64,000 bases of DNA from BMS3BBIN04 sp964552465 (GTDB taxonomy: Bacteria > Electryoneota > Electryoneia > Electryoneales > Electryoneaceae), in the NCBI GenBank assembly GCA_964552465.1, contig CAZKGR010000001.1, positions 227,923 to 291,922 on the forward strand. Direction: 5' to 3'. Under the pieces are notes generated by a model, which had not been told where the DNA came from, did no database searches, and saw nothing but the letters and a program-made list of their open reading frames with translations. The translations under genes and the position numbers were made by a program. How positions within the stretch are numbered: position 1 is the first letter of the stretch; the number at the start of each line of letters is the position of its first letter. Below are positions 25,430 to 34,354 of the stretch, piece after piece.

Positions 25430-27256
25430 TCACTTCATCAATGTGACCTTCTGAATCTCGTTCAGTTGGCCGGCCACATTCGCCTGGATGAAATACAAAC
25501 CGCTGGACAAGTTCGACGCGTCGAATATGAAGTTGTGCTGACCGGCGTTGAACTGATCGTTCGCCAGCGTGGCGACCTGCTGGCCCATAACGTTGAACAC
25601 GGACACGGTCAAGCTCGATGTTTCCGGCAACGCAACACTTATAGTCGTGCTCGGGTTGAACGGGTTCGGGTACGCCGCACTCAAAGCGAACTCAGATGGA
25701 AGATCGCTGGTGCTGGAAACTTCTGTCGGCACCTTGGCAACCCAGTTGAAGTCGTCCATTCCCCATTGGCCCAGACTCCCACTCGCAGCGGTGTTTGCGG
25801 CCACGACATCGAAGAAGAAGAAATCGTATGTGTACTCATTCGCGATATCCACGCCAAGTCGGAATTCGAATGTCCCCAGCGGCGCACCGACCACACTCTG
25901 CATGATACCGTTGATGTCGAACACGGACCCTTGCACATAGGTAAACTGTTCCTTGCGCAGGTTGTATTCACGGCCGTTTTGCAGGATCACATAGATCCAG
26001 TATTCAGCGAGTAGGTTGATTGGTGTAGTAGCTGAAAAATCGATATCGTAGGTGAATGAACCACCTTGTGGTACGAGTAATGGATCAGCTTCTGGTGTCA
26101 ACACGAGGTTCGCGGCATACATGCTGGTATTCATGTCCCAGAATCCGAAGCAGTCACCTTCGTAGGCAGTGCCTACGAGTTCAATGTCCGCATCCATGTC
26201 AATGTTGCCTGCAGCAACACCCGCCGCACCATTGAACAGGATAGATACGACGTGTTTCTCGTAGTTATGACCGCCGAGGTTCTCCCACCACGACACTTCG
26301 TTGTCGCCGTACGCTGCGCCATAAATGTCGAGGTCGCCGTCGCCGTCGAGGTCAATTATGTCGACATCAAGGACTCCATAGAAACCCCACGAAATGTCCA
26401 TGCGGTCCCAACTAGAACCGATACCGGAGAAGTTGTCGAAAATTGTAACTGTGCTGCCTGTACCAACATCACCGCAGGTCACGATATCGAGATCACCGTC
26501 ACCATCCAAGTCACCAACATCCACACCCTTGATGTTCTCGTAATTGGTTCCGACAGCAAAGTGTTGCCAATTGGTGCCATCATGTCCGATCGACAGGTCG
26601 TTCCACCACGCAATGCCGTTTCCACGTCCAGACACGACATCCATGCGTGTGTCACCGTTGAAATCGCCGAGGGCAATTCCTGAACGAGTGTGGTTATTGA
26701 AATCTACATCTGTACGCGGCCAGTAAGATACTCCATCACCGGGATTGCGGAACCAAGCTACCTGATCACCTGAAACAGCGCAGTCGAGATCGCCGTCGCT
26801 GTCGAAGTCCCAAGCCTCGATATCCCACGGTGTTCCCAGGTTGCCCTGAGTTTGATCACTGATCACGTGATCAGTCCAAACCCCACCATTTCCATTGACA
26901 TTTTCCACCCAGCCAGCTCGATTGTCTACCGGCAACGTTCCTTCCACAGCGTACAGAATATCCAAGTCGCCGTCTTGATCGACATCAGCGACATCAAGGC
27001 GTGCCAAACCAAACATGAGGATCAAGATGTCATGACGTGTGTATTGAGCGGTTCCTTCATTTTCCCACCACGACAGCGTGCCGTCTGCCTGGGATGTGGT
27101 AACCAGGTCTGGCAGAGTGTCCCCATTGAAATCACCGATCTGGACATCCAACGCGGTGTTCATATTGTTCGAGATCGTAGAATATCCCCAGTCCTGTGCC
27201 AGCGCCGTTGACACCAGCAGGATTAAGGGTAGGCACAGTGCAAGTACTTTTCTCAT
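25430..27256 (-). CDS. Secreted FG-GAP/VCBS-repeat protein with type-A sorting domain
   Basis: A GGAGAG site precedes the ATG. The 608 residues have the signal peptide MRKVLALCLPLILLVSTALA and then about seven FG-GAP-like units with calcium-loop motifs (DGDGDLDI, DVDQDGDLDILYA, DFNGDTRMDVVSG), expected to make an integrin-type beta-propeller. Residues ~393-500 are the shared Ig-like module in a more diverged form (VILQNGREYN), and residues 528-608 the sorting domain (AYPNPFNPSTT to KVTLMK). A role in adhesion or polymer binding is inferred from the fold. It is a separate transcription unit from the Kelch gene, with about 190 nt between them. Confidence 0.85.
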   Translation of the reverse strand: MRKVLALCLPLILLVSTALAQDWGYSTISNNMNTALDVQIGDFNGDTLPDLVTTSQADGTLSWWENEGTAQYTRHDILILMFGLARLDVADVDQDGDLDILYAVEGTLPVDNRAGWVENVNGNGGVWTDHVISDQTQGNLGTPWDIEAWDFDSDGDLDCAVSGDQVAWFRNPGDGVSYWPRTDVDFNNHTRSGIALGDFNGDTRMDVVSGRGNGIAWWNDLSIGHDGTNWQHFAVGTNYENIKGVDVGDLDGDGDLDIVTCGDVGTGSTVTIFDNFSGIGSSWDRMDISWGFYGVLDVDIIDLDGDGDLDIYGAAYGDNEVSWWENLGGHNYEKHVVSILFNGAAGVAAGNIDMDADIELVGTAYEGDCFGFWDMNTSMYAANLVLTPEADPLLVPQGGSFTYDIDFSATTPINLLAEYWIYVILQNGREYNLRKEQFTYVQGSVFDINGIMQSVVGAPLGTFEFRLGVDIANEYTYDFFFFDVVAANTAASGSLGQWGMDDFNWVAKVPTEVSSTSDLPSEFALSAAYPNPFNPSTTISVALPETSSLTVSVFNVMGQQVATLANDQFNAGQHNFIFDASNLSSGLYFIQANVAGQLNEIQKVTLMK

Positions 27257-27678
27257 TGCTGCTCTCCAGGTCGTGTGTCAAAATCGGTCCAGACAACCTG
27301 TAGTCTGAATCGATAGATTTCGTTGTTTCGGTAAACTTGGGCTAAAATGTTTGAAATGAGCATGCCGATTGAGTCCAAAGAACACAGAATGGAGCCATTC
27401 GGAGACGGTGTTTACCTTTAGTATTGATGCGTCTTTCACGTACATTCTAAGACTACTCGGATTTGTATGAATTCTACCACACATTCAGCAAATTTCCGGA
27501 CTGCGTTAGTAAATACTATGTTTATGGGGGGAAATGCTTGTAAAACAGAAGTATACAAGATTGTCATGGAAATAACATGCCACGGAATAATCCGTGGCAT
27601 GCGAGTTTCCAGCCGGTCCTGTCTATTACTTCACGATATGTCCTTAACAGCTTTTTGTCGAAACTCAGGACTTCCGCG
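27257..27678. other. Intergenic region with one strong hairpin
   Basis: This 422-nt stretch lies between the FG-GAP gene and the end of the mini sorting-domain gene (both minus strand). It is AT-rich near 27300-27560, as expected for the FG-GAP promoter. A perfect hairpin lies at 27576-27601. No gene was found. Confidence 0.6.
27576..27601 (-). terminator. Perfect 11-bp hairpin, probable terminator of the mini-gene
   Basis: CATGCCACGGA and TCCGTGGCATG are separated by ATAA. On the minus strand it is followed by TTATTTCC and lies about 78 nt after the stop at 27679. The T-run is imperfect, so a structural or repeat role is possible. Confidence 0.5.
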
Positions 27679-28119
27679 TCACTTCATCAGGAACACTTTC
27701 TGCATCTCATTCAATTCACCCGGAACAACAGCTTGGATGAAGTACACACCACTAGCCAGGTTTCGCCCGTCAAATGTAAATGCGTGGCGACCTGCCTCCA
27801 TACGCTGATCAGCAATGATCTCGATTTGCTGTCCGAGGACATTGTAAACCGCAAGATTCAAATCAGCTGCATCTGGCAGGCTGACAACGAACTTTGTGGA
27901 GGGATTGAATGGATTTGGATAAGCAACACCGAGTTCGAATACTTCTGGCATACCGGATTCCGAATTCGACGAAACATCCCAAGTTGGGGTCGCAGAGCGG
28001 GTTTGAACGGTCCAGCCTTTGAACATATCCTGGTCAAAATTCAGGACAATTTCAGATTCTGCGAACGCAAAACCTGACACCAGCACAACCCCCAGGAAAA
28101 CGGCAAGCAGCGTTTTCAT
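27679..28119 (-). CDS. Mini secreted protein: signal peptide, short linker and sorting domain only
   Basis: The ATG at 28119 (MKTLLAVFLGVVLVSG) has AGGTG upstream; the frame open to 28179 lacks a ribosome site. Of 146 residues, ~20 are signal peptide, ~45 are a spacer with no recognisable domain (SEIVLNFDQDMFKGWTVQT and on), and the last 81 are a complete, well conserved sorting domain (AYPNPFNPSTKF to KVFLMK). There is no room for a normal passenger and the Ig-like module is absent. It could be a passenger-deleted remnant that is still open, or a genuine small tag protein. A frozen promoter and clean reading frame favour expression. Confidence 0.7.
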   Translation of the reverse strand: MKTLLAVFLGVVLVSGFAFAESEIVLNFDQDMFKGWTVQTRSATPTWDVSSNSESGMPEVFELGVAYPNPFNPSTKFVVSLPDAADLNLAVYNVLGQQIEIIADQRMEAGRHAFTFDGRNLASGVYFIQAVVPGELNEMQKVFLMK

Positions 28120-28365
28120 GATACACCTCAGTTTATATGTCGTAACTCTCTTTTGTTTTCGTATCGCTTCGCTTGGCATACTTCACCCATAAACGTAACA
28201 CGTATTTTAAGAAATTGATAAGCATGTAGCAAGCAGTAGTTAGAATATTCGAAGAAATCTCGCTCCAGGCTCAGGAAAGATTGAATATGCCAGGGTGAAT
28301 CTTAATCAAATCCTGTTCGAAGTATACCAAAACCTCTGCTTCATAAAATATCATATTATCTACCA

Positions 28366-28533
28366 TTACTTCATCAGCACGACTTTCTGGGTTTCGTTCA
28401 GCTTGCCGGGGACGGATGCATTGATGAAGTAGATTCCGGATGCCAAGTTTGATCCATCAAAGGTAAGCGTGTGCTGCCCGGCGGTGAGCCGTCCGTTCGC
28501 AAGTTCGGTGACCATCTAGCTGTTCATGTTGTA
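28366..28533 (-). pseudogene. Orphan sorting-domain fragment with internal stop
   Basis: The minus-strand frame reads Y-N-M-N-S-stop-M-V-T-E-L-A-N-G, then R-L-T-A-G-Q-H-T-L-T-F-D-G-S, N-L-A-S-G-I-Y-F-I and ends K-V-V-L-M-K-stop. This is the C-terminal 55 residues of a type-A sorting domain. A TAG at 28518-28516 replaces the Gln of the GQ motif. The AYPNPF half, any passenger and any start codon are missing. It is a truncated cassette downstream of nothing, near-perfect after the break, and so probably recent. Confidence 0.8.
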
Positions 28534-28855
28534 TCAAAGCATAAAGAAAAGACCAATACCTCAGGCAATGAATTTCGATCTCAATGAACGCTGTTCGATC
28601 CCCTCCCGAGCCCTCGTTGCTTGCTTGCACCATTCTTCACTATCTTTGCTGTCCGCCGCAGGAGGTGCGACGAGCACGTTTCCCCTCTTGCGGCGCTTTC
28701 TCTGTTTTGTGCACGTTGGATGGTCGGTAAGAGTCAATTATTAAGCGTCTGTAGTCAGTTGCTCATAACTCACAACTGTAAATCAGCAGTTGTCAGTTGA
28801 TTTTGGCTCATCGCTCAAAGCTCGCAGCTCAGAGCTGCTTTTACACGGATTTAGC
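28534..28855. other. Intergenic leader region of the decarboxylase operon
   Basis: This 322-nt stretch lies between the orphan sorting fragment and mmdA. It contains heptad arrays at 28761-28838 (separate entry) and a small inverted repeat CAACTG...CAGTTG near 28774-28793. The operon promoter should lie here, but no clear -35/-10 was identified. No gene was found. Confidence 0.5.
28761..28838 (+). repeat. Two heptad (GCTCNNN)n arrays upstream of mmdA
   Basis: The first array is GCTCATA, ACTCACA, ACTG at 28761-28778. The second, GCTCATC, GCTCAAA, GCTCGCA, GCTCAGA, GCTGC at 28806-28838, keeps an exact 7-nt period and ends 17 nt before the mmdA ATG. CTC is on the sense strand. Confidence 0.8.
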
Positions 28856-30415
28856 ATGGCAAGCATAGAAGACAAACTGAAAGAGCTGCACGCGTTACGT
28901 GAAGAAGCCCGCATGGGCGGCGGCGAAAAACGTATCGACGCGCAGCACGGCAAGGGCAAATACACCGCGCGAGAACGGATCGAACGGTTGCTCGACGAAG
29001 GCTCGTTCGAAGAGTTCGACATGTTCGTGACGCACCGTCAGAGTGAGTTCGGACTGGACAAGCAGCAGTTTCTCAGTGACGGCGTGGTCACAGGTCACGG
29101 CACGATCAACGGCCGCCAGGTGATGGTCTTCTCGCAGGACTTCACGGTGCTCGGTGGATCACTGGGCGAGATGTTCGCGAAGAAAATCGTCAAGATCATG
29201 GATTACGCGATCAAAGTCGGTGCCCCAGTCATTGGGCTGAATGATTCCGGCGGTGCCCGAATCCAGGAAGGTGTGTTGTCGCTAGGTGGTTACGCGGACA
29301 TTTTCCTCAAGAACGTGATGGCGTCCGGCGTTGTTCCGCAGATCAGCGCGATTCTCGGACCATGCGCGGGCGGCGCGGTCTACTCCCCCGCTCTGACTGA
29401 CTTCACGCTAATGGCCAAGGGCACCAGCTACATGTTCGTGACCGGTCCCAAGGTCGTGAAGACGGTTACGCACGAGGATGTCACGGTCGAGCAGCTCGGT
29501 GGTGCGGAAGTCCATGCTACGAAGAGTGGTGTGACGCATTTCGTGACCCATAGCGAGGATGAAACCTTTGACCTCATCCGCAAGCTGCTGACCTTCCTGC
29601 CGCAGAACAACATGGAAGAGACGCCGATTGTATCGTGTGCCGATCCGATCGATCGTCTGGAGGATGATCTCAACTATATCGTGCCGACTGATCCAAACAT
29701 GCCCTACGACATGCGCAGCGTAATCGAATTTGTCGTGGATGATGCTGATTTCCTCGAGGTCCGACGTCAGTGGGCGCCGAACCTGATCACCGGCTTCGGG
29801 CGTTTCAACGGTCGAGCGGTGGGTATTGTCGCGAACCAGCCGAGCGTGTTGGCTGGCGTACTCGATAACAAGTCCAGCCGCAAGGGCGGAGCGTTCGTGC
29901 GCTTCTGCAACGCGTTCAACCTGCCAGTAGTGACTTTCGTCGATGTCCCGGGTTTCATGCCGGGCACGGTTCAGGAATACGAAGGCATCATCCTCAACGG
30001 TGCGAAGCTGCTGTATGCCTATAGCGAGTGCACGGTTCCGAAGGTGACCGTGATTACGCGGAAAGCGTATGGCGGTGCATATGACGTGATGAGTTCCAAG
30101 CATTTACGTGGCGATTTGAACTACGCGTGGCCAACGGCTGAGATCGCGGTCATGGGTCCGCAGGGCGCGGTCGAAGTATTGTACAGCAAGGAACTCCGGG
30201 CCCTCGATGGCGAAGAGAAGGCGAAGTTCATCCAAGAGAAGGAAGACGAGTACCGGAACAAGTTTGCGAATCCGTACAACGCCGCCAAGAACGGGTACAT
30301 CGACGACGTGATTGAGCCGCGTAACACTCGCTTTCGGATCATTCGTGGTTTGGAATCGTTGGCAGGTAAACGTGACGCCAATCCACCGAAGAAGATAGGA
30401 CTCGTTCCACTCTAA
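28856..30415 (+). CDS. mmdA: Acyl-CoA carboxyltransferase subunit, probable methylmalonyl-CoA decarboxylase alpha
   Basis: The protein transfers the carboxyl group between an acyl-CoA (methylmalonyl- or propionyl-CoA) and biotin. The ATG at 28856 gives MASIEDKLKELHALREEA and 519 residues, the usual length. Family marks are HGKGKYTARERIERLLDEGSF, the two oxyanion-hole regions (NDSGGARIQEGV; GPCAGGAVYSPALTDF) and the C-terminal RKAYGGAYDVMSSKH. Genes for a gamma-type membrane subunit, a biotin carrier and a Na+-pump beta subunit follow, while no biotin carboxylase gene is present. That supports the decarboxylase sodium pump rather than a propionyl-CoA carboxylase. The exact acyl-CoA is inferred. 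Confidence 0.88.
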   Translation: MASIEDKLKELHALREEARMGGGEKRIDAQHGKGKYTARERIERLLDEGSFEEFDMFVTHRQSEFGLDKQQFLSDGVVTGHGTINGRQVMVFSQDFTVLGGSLGEMFAKKIVKIMDYAIKVGAPVIGLNDSGGARIQEGVLSLGGYADIFLKNVMASGVVPQISAILGPCAGGAVYSPALTDFTLMAKGTSYMFVTGPKVVKTVTHEDVTVEQLGGAEVHATKSGVTHFVTHSEDETFDLIRKLLTFLPQNNMEETPIVSCADPIDRLEDDLNYIVPTDPNMPYDMRSVIEFVVDDADFLEVRRQWAPNLITGFGRFNGRAVGIVANQPSVLAGVLDNKSSRKGGAFVRFCNAFNLPVVTFVDVPGFMPGTVQEYEGIILNGAKLLYAYSECTVPKVTVITRKAYGGAYDVMSSKHLRGDLNYAWPTAEIAVMGPQGAVEVLYSKELRALDGEEKAKFIQEKEDEYRNKFANPYNAAKNGYIDDVIEPRNTRFRIIRGLESLAGKRDANPPKKIGLVPL

Positions 30416-30430
30416 GATTTGAAAATGAAG

Positions 30431-30455
30431 TCATCCTGAACGTAGTGAAGGATCT
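30431..30455 (-). repeat. 25-nt dispersed repeat, copy 1
   Basis: The minus strand starts AGATCCTTCACTACG and ends TTCAGGATGA. The same 25 nt occurs perfectly on the plus strand at 48849-48873, and an expanded variant lies at 44383-44412. All are intergenic. Confidence 0.85.
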
Positions 30456-30474
30456 CTTGGTAGACGTTGTAGTT

Positions 30475-30504
30475 GCTCAGGACTCAAGACTCAGGACACA
30501 AGAC
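30475..30504 (+). repeat. Heptad array forming the oadG leader
   Basis: GCTCAGG, ACTCAAG, ACTCAGG, ACACAAG repeat with a 7-nt period up to 2 nt before the ATG at 30507. The last AGGA (30493-30496) is the only Shine-Dalgarno-like motif and is exactly 10 nt from the ATG. Confidence 0.8.
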
Positions 30505-30506
30505 TT

Positions 30507-30971
30507 ATGTATGGTTTGGAAGGCATAGAAGCAGGTGGCGGATTTACGCTGATGATGGCCGGAATGGCTGTCGTCTTCGTGGCGCTGCTGGCACTCCTGT
30601 TCCTGATGAAGTTTCTCAAGAGGGGATTGGAGTTTCAGCGATCCGAGGTTGAACGTCGCAGATCCGCACGCGAAGCCAAAGTGACTGCCGCACAGGGCGA
30701 TGCTGCTGATGTAGCTGGCATAAGCGTTATTGAGGGACCAGGTGGCAAGGATGTGTCCGGAGTAGAAATCGCGGCGATTGCTTTGACGTTGCTGTTCGAG
30801 TCGGAACAGGTCCACGACAATGAGTCCATGGTCTTGACACTGCACGGGCTGCCGAAACCATACAGCAACTGGTGGCAGAGCCGAGTAGACCATTCGTGGA
30901 CACCAAGGATTACAGGTGGACGTCCAGCGACGTTGCAGACACAGGACCCGGAACGCGGGTCTAAAGTGTAA
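30507..30971 (+). CDS. OadG-family gamma (membrane anchor) subunit of the sodium-pumping decarboxylase
   Basis: Gamma subunits anchor and assemble the carboxyltransferase with the beta pump. The 154 residues begin with a short periplasmic end, then one transmembrane helix (about 14-36: FTLMMAGMAVVFVALLALLFLM), a basic cytoplasmic stretch and the conserved VSGVEIAAIALTLLFESEQ segment. The C-terminal ~40 residues (NWWQSRVDHSWT and on) are typical in position but poorly conserved. The ATG lies at the end of a heptad array with AGGA 10 nt upstream. Confidence 0.75.
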   Translation: MYGLEGIEAGGGFTLMMAGMAVVFVALLALLFLMKFLKRGLEFQRSEVERRRSAREAKVTAAQGDAADVAGISVIEGPGGKDVSGVEIAAIALTLLFESEQVHDNESMVLTLHGLPKPYSNWWQSRVDHSWTPRITGGRPATLQTQDPERGSKV

Positions 30972-31145
30972 TTGTATGCAAAACCACCAAAGATTCGAAA
31001 GCGTCGAAAAGAGTAAACTGAATATCTTAATAAGATAAATATTGTGTCAGACTTTATTCTAATACATGAATAGCGATATTATATTTTAGCATTTCTTTCG
31101 CTCATTTCGCTTATTTCGTGGTGGAAAACAGAAGTTGAGAGCAAC

Positions 31146-31589
31146 ATGAACACATACAAGTTTAAGATTTACGGCCACGAGTTCGAGACTCGTGTCATCC
31201 GGCGTGACGATGATGAAGTCGTCATTAACGTGAACGGCCAGGAGTACAAGGCGTATCTCGAGCCGACCAAGCGAAAGATGCAGGCCAAGCCGACACCGAA
31301 GATCACGCGTCCAGCGGTCACCCCTGCTGCGGGCCTGAAGAAAACCGCACCACCGACTGAGACCAAGGGTGCGGGTGTTGTCAAGGCACCACTGCCAGGA
31401 TTGGTGCTCAAGGTGATGGTCAAGGAAGGCGACTCGGTCAAGGCTGGCGATACCGTTTGCATCATGGAAGCGATGAAGATGCAGAACACGGTCGCCGCGC
31501 CGATGGCTGGTGTTGTCAGCAAGGTTTCGGCTACAGAAGGTCAATCTGTTCTGGAAGGTGGCGAGTTGCTGCTTATCGATCCGGTGTGA
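31146..31589 (+). CDS. Biotin carboxyl carrier subunit of the decarboxylase
   Basis: The 147 residues contain an N-terminal ~45-residue beta region (YKFKIYGHEFETRVIRRDDDEV), a Pro/Lys/Thr-rich hinge (about 45-75) and the biotinyl domain VKAPLPGLVLKVMVKEGD with the biotin-acceptor Lys in MEAMKMQNTV. The carrier shuttles CO2 from the carboxyltransferase to the membrane beta subunit. It corresponds to MmdC or the OadA biotin domain as a separate chain. A 174-nt gap with a low-GC, possibly regulatory stretch separates it from the gamma gene. Confidence 0.9.
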   Translation: MNTYKFKIYGHEFETRVIRRDDDEVVINVNGQEYKAYLEPTKRKMQAKPTPKITRPAVTPAAGLKKTAPPTETKGAGVVKAPLPGLVLKVMVKEGDSVKAGDTVCIMEAMKMQNTVAAPMAGVVSKVSATEGQSVLEGGELLLIDPV

Positions 31590-31725
31590 GCAGCAACTAA
31601 CAGCGCAGTGATTGTTTTTTTCGAAACTAGCTGTTGTTTGATTGCGGTGCATTGGAATTTGTACTTAATTAATAGAAACCAACAGTTTCATATCTGACGC
31701 GATGACTCACAGTACGGGGGATAAC

Positions 31726-33060
31726 ATGTCTGACGCCAAAGAACTTCGAGTCGCTTTGCTTGCAGTTATGCTGATTCTGATGTTCGCGATTCTCGGATGT
31801 GAGCTGGAAACGAATCCTGTCAATTCTGACCCAGTAGTGAACGAAGCCGGATTTCCGGTTACGATGATTTCCGCTCCGGAATTTGCACCATTTCAGCCAA
31901 TTCAGGACAATTTCATTCCAATGCCTGGTGGTGATGATCCAGACGAGACAATTGAAGGAAACAGCATTGAAGAAGCGTTTTACGTTGCTACTGATCTCGC
32001 ACTGGAAACAACGGAGAGTGAGTACATCCCCTATGCTGATCAGGCGTACACGATTTGGAATGATCCCGGAAGTGCTGTGGATTTGGTTTTGAGCAACTTT
32101 CGGTATGATGGAATGCCAAATGTGTTGGTGGGGCCGACATCGGCAGCGGATGTAGCAGCGATTGAAACGTCGGATGTGTCAGAAGACTTGCTCATGCTCA
32201 GTCACTATCCAGCAGCGATTGGTGATCGGGAAGATGACAATCTGCTTTGTTTTGCGACTACGCCAGAACATGAAATGAATGTCTTGTTTTACCAGGCGAT
32301 TTATTCTGGATTCGATTCACCAACTTTTGATCAGTCAGCAACAATTGATTTTATTATACCGTCTGATTTTCAGGATAGTACAAAATATGTGGATGTGATT
32401 TCAAAGTATGAATGGCCCAAATGGTCCCCTTTATATATTAATGATATATTTTACTGCCATAATGGAAACATTCATGGCGTCCTTCAGGAGATAAACGACA
32501 GTTGGGAAGGATATTATCTGTTCGGTCAATATTACATATGTTTTATTGGTCATGATTGGCATCATGATGATATAATAGAAGCCATAGGATCACTTAATGA
32601 GTATGAGAATTATGTGGATGAGGCAGATATACTTGTCACATCAAGCTTTGCCGGGAATGAGGATATCTTTAACTCACGCAGAGCAATGGAAAGTTTAGAG
32701 AATCACAATATATTCAGTGTTCGCCCGCTTGTTGACCCTTACGGCAGCACAGGTGAGTATTACAACCGTTTGGAAGCAATGATTCATCGTCCAGCAGTTT
32801 ATGAATCACACTTAGTCCATGATATTCATAAATTGCTGACTGCGACGTTGACGAGTTTCAATTTGGAGGAACTCGAAGGTATGGACGTTGCTACATTGAA
32901 GCAACGAATAATCGAAACCTCGTACGATGTTTACGGAATAACTGGCCCCATGTCATTGGATGAGTATGGGGACAGAAACCATATCTCATACGAAGTTATG
33001 AGTATTCGTAGCGGAAGATGGCAGGTTATACGCGAGAGCTACGGCGAGATCATTGATTGA
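31726..33060 (+). CDS. Lipoprotein resembling type 1 periplasmic ligand-binding proteins, inserted in the decarboxylase operon
   Basis: The ATG at 31726 follows GGGGG and gives a lipoprotein signal with lipobox I-L-G-C (Cys25) and E at +2, so it is probably an outer-membrane lipoprotein of 444 residues. Similarity to the Leu/Ile/Val-binding receptor fold is faint but ordered: VLVGPTSAADVAAIE and LLMLSHYPA early, a middle lobe, and a typical last segment YGITGPMSLDEYGDRNHISYEV...GRWQVI. The ligand is unknown. The middle (about 32340-32700) is clearly more AT-rich than the flanking decarboxylase genes, suggesting a separate origin. It splits the biotin carrier from the beta subunit. Confidence 0.6.
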   Translation: MSDAKELRVALLAVMLILMFAILGCELETNPVNSDPVVNEAGFPVTMISAPEFAPFQPIQDNFIPMPGGDDPDETIEGNSIEEAFYVATDLALETTESEYIPYADQAYTIWNDPGSAVDLVLSNFRYDGMPNVLVGPTSAADVAAIETSDVSEDLLMLSHYPAAIGDREDDNLLCFATTPEHEMNVLFYQAIYSGFDSPTFDQSATIDFIIPSDFQDSTKYVDVISKYEWPKWSPLYINDIFYCHNGNIHGVLQEINDSWEGYYLFGQYYICFIGHDWHHDDIIEAIGSLNEYENYVDEADILVTSSFAGNEDIFNSRRAMESLENHNIFSVRPLVDPYGSTGEYYNRLEAMIHRPAVYESHLVHDIHKLLTATLTSFNLEELEGMDVATLKQRIIETSYDVYGITGPMSLDEYGDRNHISYEVMSIRSGRWQVIRESYGEIID

Positions 33061-33186
33061 CAGCGATTCAGAAGGATGTTGTTCCATCTCGGTTGCTGGA
33101 GCCGTTTGATTTGGGCAGTCATAGAGTCAGTTGCGGATTGCGTTGATGATGACACCGGAAGCCCGGTGTGAACCAGGGAAGTCGAG

Positions 33187-34332
33187 ATGGAACTGCTTGG
33201 CCAGTTCATAGAATTCACAGGATTTGCCCAGCCGGGCATGTGGAAAAACCTCGTGATGATCGGAGTGGGGTTAGTCTTCATCTACCTCGCGATCAAGAAG
33301 GATTACGAACCGTTGCTGCTGATCCCGATTGGATTCGGGATTCTGATCGGCAATATTCCGTTCCCGCAGGATGCCGGGCTGAACATTGGGATTTATGAAT
33401 CCGGTTCAGTGCTCAATTACCTCTATTTCGGTGTGTCCAAGGGAATCTATCCGCCACTGATCTTCCTCGGCATCGGCGCGTTGACTGATTTCTCAGCCTT
33501 GCTATCCAACCCAAAGCTGGTCTTGCTCGGTGCAGCGGCGCAGGTGGGTATTTTCATCACGATGCTCGGCGCGTTGGCGCTCGGCTTCTCACCGGAACAG
33601 GCGGCGGCGATTGGTATTATCGGCGGCGCGGATGGCCCGACCGCGATATTCATCTCGTCCAAGCTCGCCCCGGAACTGATGGGTGCGATCGCGATTGCGG
33701 CTTATTCGTACATGGCGCTCGTGCCTGTTATTCAGCCGCCGATCATGAAGCTGTTGACGACTGAGGATGAGCGCAAGATCCGGATGAAACCGAGCCGTTC
33801 AGTGCCGAAGTCGGAGAAGATCATCTTCCCAATTGTTGGTTTGCTGGCGACGACATTCATTGCACCCGGCGCATTGCCGTTGCTCGGGATGCTGTTCTTC
33901 GGCAATTTGCTCAAAGAGAGTGGTGTTACGGAGCGTTTGGCGAAAACAGCGGGCACCTCGTTGATCGACATAGTAACGATTCTGCTCGGGTTGACAGTCG
34001 GTGCGTCTACACAGGCCAGTGTTTTTCTCACTCCTCAATCGATTTACATTTTCGTACTCGGTGCAGTCAGCTTTATGATCGCGACGGCGGGTGGTTTGTT
34101 GTTCGCCAAGTTCATGAACTTGTTCCTCAAGGGTGATGCGAAGATCAACCCATTGATCGGCGCGGCCGGTGTGAGTGCGGTGCCCGACAGCGCACGTGTT
34201 GTGCAGCAGGTCGGACGTCAGATTGATCCCGACAACTACCTGCTCATGCACGCCATGGGTCCGAATGTTTCTGGTGTAATCGGGTCAGCGACGGCGGCTG
34301 GTGTACTGCTTTCGTATTTCCTGGCAGGATAG
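33187..34332 (+). CDS. mmdB: Sodium-translocating decarboxylase beta subunit
   Basis: This integral membrane protein couples decarboxylation of carboxybiotin to Na+ export. The 381 residues contain about nine to eleven hydrophobic segments. The family's ion-site motif GIIGGADGPTAIFISSKLAP is present with the essential Asp, as is the second region GAAGVSAVPDSARVVQ near 320. It matches OadB, MmdB and GcdB equally; the context with mmdA and a separate biotin carrier favours methylmalonyl-CoA decarboxylase. It is the last gene of the cluster and ends in a strong terminator. Confidence 0.92.
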   Translation: MELLGQFIEFTGFAQPGMWKNLVMIGVGLVFIYLAIKKDYEPLLLIPIGFGILIGNIPFPQDAGLNIGIYESGSVLNYLYFGVSKGIYPPLIFLGIGALTDFSALLSNPKLVLLGAAAQVGIFITMLGALALGFSPEQAAAIGIIGGADGPTAIFISSKLAPELMGAIAIAAYSYMALVPVIQPPIMKLLTTEDERKIRMKPSRSVPKSEKIIFPIVGLLATTFIAPGALPLLGMLFFGNLLKESGVTERLAKTAGTSLIDIVTILLGLTVGASTQASVFLTPQSIYIFVLGAVSFMIATAGGLLFAKFMNLFLKGDAKINPLIGAAGVSAVPDSARVVQQVGRQIDPDNYLLMHAMGPNVSGVIGSATAAGVLLSYFLAG

Positions 34333-34354
34333 TTTCGGCCATGTGATCTCCGAG

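Noticed and set aside
14349..28533. The sorting-domain island as a genomic island or prophage
   Set aside because: No integrase, transposase, phage gene or attachment repeat is visible, and housekeeping acs lies inside; similar genes also occur at 46868 and 60709.
28856..30415. Propionyl-CoA carboxylase beta subunit instead of decarboxylase alpha
   Set aside because: The protein alone fits both, but gamma, separate biotin carrier and Na+-pump beta genes follow and no biotin carboxylase gene is present.
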